Source: Verrucomicrobiia bacterium
GTDB lineage: Bacteria; Verrucomicrobiota; Verrucomicrobiia; JABWAM01
Length of the DNA: 15,725 bases
Reading direction: 5' to 3'
Assembly: GCA_013360985.1 (NCBI GenBank)
Contig: JABWAM010000026.1
Coordinates: forward strand, 1 to 15,725
Shown: piece by piece, positions 1-5,635 of the stretch
How the letters are laid out: each line of letters begins with the position of its first letter
How positions within the stretch are numbered: the stretch's first letter is position 1
The notes under the pieces: generated by a model
The model's database searches: none
Told to the model about the DNA's origin: nothing
What the model saw: only the letters and a program-made list of their open reading frames with translations
Made by a program: the position numbers and the translations under genes

Positions 1-525
1 GACGGTTTCCTCGCCGAGCTTGCGCGCGACTGGGAAGCCGCGGCGGCGCCGGCGCGGCTCGCTGGGATTCGCGTGGCGCATCTCCGGTTCGGGATGGTCC
101 TTTCTCCGCGCGGCGGCGCGTTGGGGAAAATGCTGCCTGCCTTTCAGGCCGGCTTGGGCGGGCCGCTCGGTTCCGGCGGGCAATGGATGAGTTGGATCGC
201 GATGGACGACGCGCTCGACGCGATCCACCGGGCGATTTGGCGCGGGAGCTTGGTTGGCCCCGTGAACGCCGTCGCGCCGTTTCCCGTCAGCCAGACGTCT
301 TTCGCAGCGGCGCTCGGGCGCGTCTTGGGGCGTCCCGCGAGGATGCGCGTTCCCGCGCGCCTGGTGGATCTGGCCTTTGGAGAGATGGGGCGCGCGCTCC
401 TCTTGGAAGGCGTTCAGGCGGCGCCCGCGCGTTTGCTGGAGGATGGGTTCGCGTTTCGATTTCCGACGCTCGACGCGGCGTTGCGCCATCTCCTCGGGCG
501 CTATCCGAAGGGAACGATTTCCTGA
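1..525 (+). CDS. TIGR01777/YfcH-family NAD-dependent epimerase, C-terminal part (5' end outside the window)
   Basis: The frame is open from base 1 and ends at TGA 523-525, giving the last 174 residues of a protein that is normally about 300 residues long. The N-terminal Rossmann half with the GxxGxxG nucleotide loop lies off the left edge. Visible family marks are LRFGMVLSPRGGAL, LGGPLGSGGQWMSWI, the following D-D-A-L helix, and GPVNAVAPFPVS. A C-terminal DUF1731-type block follows (GEMGRALLLEGVQAAPARLLEDGF ends in FPTLDAALRHLL). Members are extended SDR-like proteins, often called sugar-nucleotide epimerases or cell-division inhibitor SulA-like, but their substrate is not established. The gene ends 37 bases before the stop of a convergent gene, so nothing about its operon is visible. 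The family call is firm; the biochemical role is unknown. Confidence 0.9.
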   Translation, partial: DGFLAELARDWEAAAAPARLAGIRVAHLRFGMVLSPRGGALGKMLPAFQAGLGGPLGSGGQWMSWIAMDDALDAIHRAIWRGSLVGPVNAVAPFPVSQTSFAAALGRVLGRPARMRVPARLVDLAFGEMGRALLLEGVQAAPARLLEDGFAFRFPTLDAALRHLLGRYPKGTIS

Positions 526-562
526 CCGTTGCCCCCACGGCGTTCCGTCTTGCGGCGTCGTT

Positions 563-1102
563 TCAGGTCGACGCGACGGTGGGTTCGGGCGGGGCAGGAT
601 CGCCGCCCGTGAGCATGGCGGCGACGCGCTGCTGGACCGCCGCAATCTGATCGAGGCGGAGGCGCGGGTCGGGGATGAGGAAGGCTTCGCCGGTGGCCGC
701 GTGTTCGTAGACGAGGAGAGGCGGCTCGCCGCCGCGCGTCTCGCGATGGCGGAAGACGCGCTTGCGCTCGAGCATCACAGCCAAGATGTAGCGCGCCTCG
801 GCTTCCTCGGGAAGCTCGCGCGCCATCATGCGGCGGAGGATGGACTCGGCGTCTTGCCTCGGCAAGGGATCGGGCGGCGGCGGCGCGGGCGGCTCGTAGG
901 CGCCCTGCCATGTGGAAATGACGCCGACGCGGGCGCGCACATCCGCGCCGCCTTGCGCCAGCCAACAGGTCTCGCAAAGGTCCTCGCGCAGGAGCTGGCC
1001 GGCGCGGTCGGCGAGGACGGTATGGCAGATTTCCTTTGGCTCGAATGGCCGCCGGCATGCGGAACACGCCTCGCCACGGGGTTGAATTTTCCACTCTTCC
1101 AC
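563..1102 (-). CDS. small protein with two CxxC pairs (putative zinc-binding), hypothetical
   Basis: This 179-residue protein starts with a GTG at 1102-1100. The start is chosen because the MEEWKIQPR lead sits directly before the Cys region and no upstream start looks better; no clear ribosome site is seen. Cys13-x-x-Cys16 and Cys43-x-x-Cys46 lie at either end of a stretch of about 30 residues, which looks like a single zinc-ribbon or treble-clef-type site. A proline-rich linker (around residues 69-78) leads to a mostly helical, charged C-terminal half without catalytic motifs I recognise. No signal peptide or membrane segment is apparent, so it is probably cytoplasmic. It lies 55 bases downstream of the response regulator gene on the same strand, so the two are likely co-transcribed. 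I recognise the N-terminal style from uncharacterised bacterial proteins but cannot name a function. Confidence 0.82.
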   Translation of the reverse strand: MEEWKIQPRGEACSACRRPFEPKEICHTVLADRAGQLLREDLCETCWLAQGGADVRARVGVISTWQGAYEPPAPPPPDPLPRQDAESILRRMMARELPEEAEARYILAVMLERKRVFRHRETRGGEPPLLVYEHAATGEAFLIPDPRLRLDQIAAVQQRVAAMLTGGDPAPPEPTVAST

Positions 1103-1157
1103 GACGGAAGAACGTGCCGGGCGACGAGACGGAAAGCAAGAAAAGGAAGAGGCGCCG

Positions 1158-1853
1158 TTACGTCGGCGGCTGCTCTTTGGCCGCTTCGGCCTGCTCGGCT
1201 TTCAATGATTCGTAGGCGATTTGGAGCTTGTCCTGCTCGAGGCGCATGATGTTCGCGAAATCCCCAGCCATCGAACTGACCATGTCCACGCAGAAGAGAG
1301 CCGGCTCGATTTTTTGGGAGATGTCCGGCGGCAGGAGGTGCTGTTGCGCGGCGACGGATTGAAGGCAATCGGAGATCGCGTTGAGCGGCCCGTTCACGTC
1401 GCGGACGGCGCGGACGAGGAGCTGTTCGCGCGCCTGCTGCATTTCGCGGAGCGTGGCGAGGCTGGATTCGAGGCGGTCGTGGATCGCCTTGAGGCGGAGG
1501 AGGGCGCGGAGGCGGGCGGAGAACTCGACGTGATCGAAAGGTTTGGTCAGAAAGTCGTCGGCCCCCGCGCGGATCGCCTTGAGTTTGTCTTCTTGCGAGG
1601 TGAGCGCGGTGACGATGACCACCGGCATCGCGTAGCTGATCGGACTGGTCTTGATGCGGCGGCAGAGTTCGATGCCGTTCATCTTCGGCATCATGATGTC
1701 GAGGACGGCGAGGTCGGGGCGATGCTCCTGCACGATGCGGAGCGCCTGTTCGCCATCGGGCGCGGTGAGGGCCTTGTAGCCCTCAGTCGCCACCAGTTCG
1801 GCGCCGAGTTCGAGATTCGCCGGTTCGTCGTCTACCAATAAAACCGTAGGCAT
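1158..1853 (-). CDS. response regulator: receiver domain plus degenerate DHp-like C-terminal region
   Basis: Residues 1-120 form a complete CheY-like receiver: acidic pair D8/D9, phospho-acceptor D52 in LDIMMPKMNG, T82 and K104 in the LTKPF motif. A coiled-coil linker (about 121-147) follows, then a two-helix segment resembling a HisKA/DHp dimerisation domain. Its H-box-like part reads VRDVNGPLNAI, so the position where kinases carry the phospho-acceptor His holds Arg151. There is no HATPase domain after it and no DNA-binding output domain. The protein (231 aa) therefore looks like a receiver that dimerises or binds a partner histidine kinase rather than a transcription factor. No kinase gene lies in the window. 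The ATG at 1853-1851 gives a receiver of normal N-terminal length. The divergent ThyX-like gene starts 93 bases away, and the Cys-pair protein follows on the same strand. Confidence 0.93.
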   Translation of the reverse strand: MPTVLLVDDEPANLELGAELVATEGYKALTAPDGEQALRIVQEHRPDLAVLDIMMPKMNGIELCRRIKTSPISYAMPVVIVTALTSQEDKLKAIRAGADDFLTKPFDHVEFSARLRALLRLKAIHDRLESSLATLREMQQAREQLLVRAVRDVNGPLNAISDCLQSVAAQQHLLPPDISQKIEPALFCVDMVSSMAGDFANIMRLEQDKLQIAYESLKAEQAEAAKEQPPT

Positions 1854-1946
1854 AATGGATCGCCCGCTCTCGGAGCGTGGACACCGGGAGCGGCTTGCGT
1901 CAAAGTAAAGCCCCGCCGCAGAATCCGCAAGACTTCACCCGACGTC
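1854..1946. promoter_or_regulatory. divergent intergenic region with weak candidate promoters
   Basis: These 93 bases separate the response regulator (-) and ThyX-like (+) starts. On the + strand TTGCGT (1895-1900) and CAGAAT (1919-1924) are 18 bases apart, a weak sigma70-like pair for the ThyX-like gene. On the - strand TTGACG (1903-1898) is a good -35 box but has no convincing -10 at 16-18 bases. A small stem CGCTC-TCG-GAGCG lies at 1865-1877, and GGAGCG repeats at 1872-1877 and 1887-1892. These are visual matches only; the region must hold both promoters, but the boxes are uncertain. Confidence 0.3.
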
Positions 1947-3518
1947 ATGATCTCGCCTCTCCGTTTTCTCTCGGCGCCGCCGTCGGTGCGGCTGACGGCG
2001 GCCTTTCCGAACCCTTTCGACCACGCGATCGCCGCCGCGCGCACGTGCTATTCCGCGAAAGGGATCGTAGCGGCGGAGGAGGTGGCTTCCTGGTCGCGGC
2101 GCGACGAACTCGCTCAAAGCCTTTACCTTGGGGGGCATCATACAGTCTTTCAGCACGCGCATTTCCAGTTTGCGCTGGCGAACGTGTCGCGGCAGTTCGT
2201 CTGGACGTTTCTGCACAGCCATCCCTTCTACAACTCGGAGCAGGTGAGCCAGCGCTACGTCGAGGTTCGCGCCGACATGTGCGCGATCCCGCCTATCGAG
2301 GGAAGGGCGTTGGAGACCTATCGCGCGACGATCGAGGGGATGTTTGCGGCCTATCGCGACCTGACCTCCGCCCTCGAGAAGCCGGTCGCGGCGGAATATT
2401 TCGCGCGTTTCAAGGGCCGCGCGAAAGATCCCGAGGGGAAAAAAACGCGCGACGCGATCCGGAAGCGCTGCATGGAGGCGGCGCGTTATGCGCTGCCGAT
2501 CGGCGCCTTCACCAGCCTCTACCACACGATCAGCGGCCTCACGCTGATGCGCTATTATCGCCTTTGCCGGCAGCTCGACGCGCCGGCGGAGCAAACGCTC
2601 GTCGTCGGGGCGATGGTGGACGAACTCCTCCGCGTCGCGCCGGCGTACCGCGCGATCCTCGAGGAACCGATCCCCGTCGAGGAAACGGTCGAGCATCGGT
2701 TCTTCCGTGAGGAAGGGCGCGCGCCGGATCCTCGCGCGCAAGCCCAGTTCATCCACGAGTTCGACGTGGACCTCGGCGGGCGGGTCTCCGCGCTGGCCGA
2801 TCACAAGGTGAACAACGAAAAGCTGCTGGCCGACGCCGTGCGGGAGGTCCTCGGCGCGCCGCGCGTCGACCTGGACGACGACGCGGCGATCGCGTTGGCT
2901 TTGGATCCTGCGCGCAACCGTCTCCTCGGCGAGGCGATGAACCTCACGAGCCTCTCCAAAGTGACGCGCGCTCTCTTCCATCCCTCCTGGACGTTTCGCA
3001 AGAAGCTTAGCCACGCGGCGGATTCGCAAGACCAGCGCCATCGGCTGACGCCCGGCTCGCGCCCCTGCCTCGCCGCCTACCTGACGCGCGCGCCCGACTA
3101 CATCACGCCGGAGGTGATTCGGAGCGACGCGAAATGCCAGGCGCTTTACGCGCGCGCGATGACGCGCGCGTGGGAAGGGATCGCCGCGATGCGTGCCGCG
3201 GGCGCGCCAGACGAGTTCGCGGCGTACGCGCTGCCCAACGCGGTGGCGATCCGCTTCACCGAATCCGCGGACCTGATGAGCCTTCGGCACAAATGCGCGA
3301 TGCGCCTCTGTTACAACGCCCAGGAAGAAATCTGGCGCGCCGCGGTGGACGAGGTTCGCCAGATCCGCGAGGTGAACCCGCGCATCGGGAGGCATCTCCT
3401 CCCTCCCTGCGGACTGCGCGCGCGCGCCGGACAGAAGCCGATCTGCCCCGAAGGGGAACGCTATTGCGGCATCCCCGTCTGGCGCATGGATCTCGAGGAT
3501 TACGCGCGCGTGATCTGA
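1947..3518 (+). CDS. tandem ThyX-like (FAD-dependent thymidylate synthase family) protein
   Basis: This 523-residue protein is roughly twice the usual ThyX length (about 220-270) and appears to contain two ThyX-fold units. Unit 1 (about 15-240) has the GHHTVFQHAHFQFAL strand, NVSRQF, and SEQVSQRYVEV, then an ALPIGAFTSLYHT helix start. Unit 2 (about 285-480) has SKVTRALFH, a SQDQRHR stretch, ALPNAVAIRF and a MRLCYNAQEEIW helix like the AQxEI segment of ThyX. The family methylates dUMP to dTMP with methylene-tetrahydrofolate and NADPH through FAD. Here the canonical RHR motif position aligns by eye with H90-S91-H92 in unit 1 and with T-F-R or R-K-K around 349-353 in unit 2; R364-H-R366 is further along. 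Function as a true thymidylate synthase is thus plausible but unproven. A Cys-containing tail (C488, C500, C507) closes the protein. The ATG at 1947 has only a weak ribosome site. Confidence 0.85.
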   Translation: MISPLRFLSAPPSVRLTAAFPNPFDHAIAAARTCYSAKGIVAAEEVASWSRRDELAQSLYLGGHHTVFQHAHFQFALANVSRQFVWTFLHSHPFYNSEQVSQRYVEVRADMCAIPPIEGRALETYRATIEGMFAAYRDLTSALEKPVAAEYFARFKGRAKDPEGKKTRDAIRKRCMEAARYALPIGAFTSLYHTISGLTLMRYYRLCRQLDAPAEQTLVVGAMVDELLRVAPAYRAILEEPIPVEETVEHRFFREEGRAPDPRAQAQFIHEFDVDLGGRVSALADHKVNNEKLLADAVREVLGAPRVDLDDDAAIALALDPARNRLLGEAMNLTSLSKVTRALFHPSWTFRKKLSHAADSQDQRHRLTPGSRPCLAAYLTRAPDYITPEVIRSDAKCQALYARAMTRAWEGIAAMRAAGAPDEFAAYALPNAVAIRFTESADLMSLRHKCAMRLCYNAQEEIWRAAVDEVRQIREVNPRIGRHLLPPCGLRARAGQKPICPEGERYCGIPVWRMDLEDYARVI

Positions 3519-3822
3519 GAGGCTTCAGAGGATTGCCGCGTTCGCTCGCCGACACGATCGTCCTCCACGCTTCCTTGGCGCCTGGTGTTCCAGAGGTCCC
3601 GCGCGGCGAGCCCTCCATGTCTCGGCGTCCCGATCCCGTCTTCGCCGGATTTTCTTCGTTCGTTCGCTCGCTCCTCGACGATCCCTCTTCGCAACCTCTC
3701 GCGCAGCGCAACCTCCGTCTATCGGAGATCGAAACAGCCATCGCGCGCGCGGGGAAATTCCGACCGTTTCCGCGCTTTCGCTTGGCGCGGGCGCGGCGTG
3801 TCTGCTACCGGAGGGGCTTCAC
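3519..3822 (+). other. 304-base gap between the ThyX-like and carbamoyltransferase genes; no gene seen
   Basis: No reading frame here looks protein-like on its own. The frame starting at ATG 3617 runs straight into an out-of-frame read of the carbamoyltransferase. A short (TTCG)x3 run lies at 3655-3666. I see no clear sigma70 promoter, terminator with a T-run, tRNA or riboswitch. The only firm element is the Shine-Dalgarno site at its end. The gap is long for this dense window and may hold the carbamoyltransferase promoter and leader. Confidence 0.5.
3810..3816 (+). promoter_or_regulatory. ribosome binding site of the carbamoyltransferase gene
   Basis: GGAGGGG lies six bases before ATG 3823. 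It is the strongest Shine-Dalgarno match among the genes of this window and settles the start of the carbamoyltransferase. Confidence 0.8.
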
Positions 3823-5550
3823 ATGCGCATCCTGGGGATCAACGCCTATCACGGCGACGCCGCCGCGGCGATCGTCGTGGACGGGCGCCTCGTCGCTGCC
3901 GCCGCGGAGGAGCGGTTCAACCGGGTTAAACACTGCGCGGGATTTCCGAAGTTGGCCATCGCGTACTGCCTCCGCGAAGCGGGCGTCCCGCTCGAAAAGC
4001 TGGATCATGTGGCGGTGTCGAGCGATCCGCGGGCCAACCTGCCGTTGAAGCTCTGGCGCAGCCTGCGGCGCGCGTGGCATCCGCGCGCGTGGCGTTCCGC
4101 GCGACGCCTCGTTTCGATGGGGAACCTGCGTGGGGAGTTCGTCGAGGTGGCGCCCTCGGGGTTGCCGCCGCGCGTGCCGATCCATCGCATCGAGCATCAC
4201 TTCAGCCACGCGGCGAGCGCGTTCTTCGTGAGCCCGTTCGCGCGCGCGGCGATCTTGACCCTCGACGGCTTCGGCGATTTTTCGAGCGGATTTCTCGGCT
4301 GCGGCGAAGGGAACCGCATCCACGAGATCGGTCGGATCCGTTTCCCGCATTCGCTCGGCGTCTATTACACCGCGCTGACGCAATATCTCGGGTTCCCCTG
4401 GTATGGCGACGAGGGAAAGGTGATGGCGCTCGCGGCGCTCGGAAAACCGACGCGCATAGCGGAGATGGCGAAGGTGCTCCGCGTGGATCGCCGCGGGTTC
4501 GCGCGGCTCGGCCTCAAGTATTTCACGCATCATTCGCGCGGCGTCGCGATGAACTGGGAGGGAGGCTCGCCGCATATCGGGCCGCTCTACAGTCCCGCAC
4601 TGGAAGACCTGCTCGGGCCCGCCCGGTCGAAGAATCAGCCGCTCGACGCGCGGTTCTACGATGTGGCCGCTTCGATGCAGGCGCATCTCGAGGAGGTGGT
4701 GCTCGAGATCGCCCGACGGCTCGCGGCCGAAACGGGGGAAACCCGCCTCTGCCTCGCCGGCGGGGTGGCGCTCAACAGCGTCGTCAACGGCCGCATCCGC
4801 GAAGAAACCGCCTTCAAAGAACTGTTCATCCAGCCGGCCGCGGCGGACGACGGCACGGCGATCGGCGCGGCCTTCGCCGTGGAGCATCACACCCTTGGGC
4901 GCGCGCGCGAGTTCGTGATGGAGCACGCCTATTGGGGGCCGTCGGCTTCCTCCGAAGAGATTGAGGCGGCGCTGCGGCGCGCGAAACTGACTGCGGAAAA
5001 GCTCGACGATCCGGAGGGCGCGGCGGCGCAGGCGATCGCCGACGGGGCGGTGGTCGGCTGGTTTCAGGGAAGGATGGAGTTCGGCCCGCGCGCCCTCGGC
5101 AACCGCAGCATCCTTGCCGACCCGCGGCGGCCGGAACTGAAGGCGTTGCTCAACGACCGCGTGAAACACCGCGAGAGCTTCCGTCCGTTCGCCCCCTCGC
5201 TCCTCGAAGAAGAGGCGGGGCGCTACTTCGCGCAGGAGTATCCGTCGCCCTACATGCTCCTCGTCTATCGCGCGCGGAAAGAGATGGAATCGGCGATCCC
5301 GGGAGCGCTCCACGTGGACCAGACCGGCCGCCTCCAGACCGTGCGCGGCCCGGAGAATCCGCGCTACCGCCGGCTCCTCGAACGTTTCCAGGAGCTCACG
5401 GGGCATGGGATCGTGGTGAACACCTCCTTCAACGACAGCGAGCCGATCGTCTGCACGCCCGACGACGCGATCCACTGTTTCCTCAAGACGAAGATGGACG
5501 TGCTGTTCCTCGGCGATTACCGCATCGCGCGCCGGCCTGGCGGCGGTTGA
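3823..5550 (+). CDS. carbamoyltransferase of the NodU/CmcH/TobZ family
   Basis: This 575-residue protein has the two-domain layout of O-carbamoyltransferases, which make carbamoyl-adenylate from carbamoyl phosphate and ATP and pass the carbamoyl group to a hydroxyl of a sugar or antibiotic. The N-terminal Kae1-like domain (about 1-355) begins MRILGINAYHGDAAAAI and has EERFNRVKH, the metal-site motif H125-x-x-x-H129 (HHFSHAASAF), LDGFGD (D148) and a LCLAGGVALNSVVNG loop. The C-terminal domain (about 380-570) has FQGRMEFGPRALGNRS, KHRESFRPFAPS and VVNTSFNDSEPIV. The key family motifs are intact and the length is normal, so it should be active. No glycosyltransferase, polyketide or nodulation gene is nearby, so the acceptor cannot be inferred. 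It is likely transcribed separately from the gene before (304-base gap), and the next gene starts 85 bases after its stop. Confidence 0.95.
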   Translation: MRILGINAYHGDAAAAIVVDGRLVAAAAEERFNRVKHCAGFPKLAIAYCLREAGVPLEKLDHVAVSSDPRANLPLKLWRSLRRAWHPRAWRSARRLVSMGNLRGEFVEVAPSGLPPRVPIHRIEHHFSHAASAFFVSPFARAAILTLDGFGDFSSGFLGCGEGNRIHEIGRIRFPHSLGVYYTALTQYLGFPWYGDEGKVMALAALGKPTRIAEMAKVLRVDRRGFARLGLKYFTHHSRGVAMNWEGGSPHIGPLYSPALEDLLGPARSKNQPLDARFYDVAASMQAHLEEVVLEIARRLAAETGETRLCLAGGVALNSVVNGRIREETAFKELFIQPAAADDGTAIGAAFAVEHHTLGRAREFVMEHAYWGPSASSEEIEAALRRAKLTAEKLDDPEGAAAQAIADGAVVGWFQGRMEFGPRALGNRSILADPRRPELKALLNDRVKHRESFRPFAPSLLEEEAGRYFAQEYPSPYMLLVYRARKEMESAIPGALHVDQTGRLQTVRGPENPRYRRLLERFQELTGHGIVVNTSFNDSEPIVCTPDDAIHCFLKTKMDVLFLGDYRIARRPGGG

Positions 5551-5574
5551 CGCAGGCGCGTTTCCCCGTAGAAT
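5547..5574 (+). promoter_or_regulatory. sigma70-like promoter of the antiporter gene, overlapping the carbamoyltransferase stop
   Basis: TTGACG (5547-5552) and TAGAAT (5569-5574) are 16 bases apart, each differing from consensus at one position. The -35 box contains the TGA stop of the carbamoyltransferase. Transcription would start near 5581, giving a leader of about 55 bases before ATG 5636. No clear Shine-Dalgarno site is seen before that ATG. Confidence 0.6.
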
Positions 5575-5635
5575 CAGCGGCGGCGTCCCGCCGAGCCATG
5601 GGACGCGCACTCAACCCTCGCCCCTCAGTCAACTC

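Noticed and set aside
1935..3395. 486-residue minus-strand frame across the ThyX-like gene
   Set aside because: Shadow of a recognisable plus-strand gene, with the same biased composition.
3655..3666. (TTCG)x3 tandem repeat
   Set aside because: Only three copies, outside any supported gene; too short to argue for phase variation.
3617..4048. possible small gene starting at ATG 3617 in the gap
   Set aside because: The first 50 residues look mildly protein-like, but the frame then runs through the carbamoyltransferase out of frame and has no ribosome site.
3805..5610. 601-residue minus-strand reading frame across the carbamoyltransferase
   Set aside because: It mirrors a gene with intact family motifs. 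Its Arg/His/Glu-rich composition is typical of antisense frames in GC-rich DNA.
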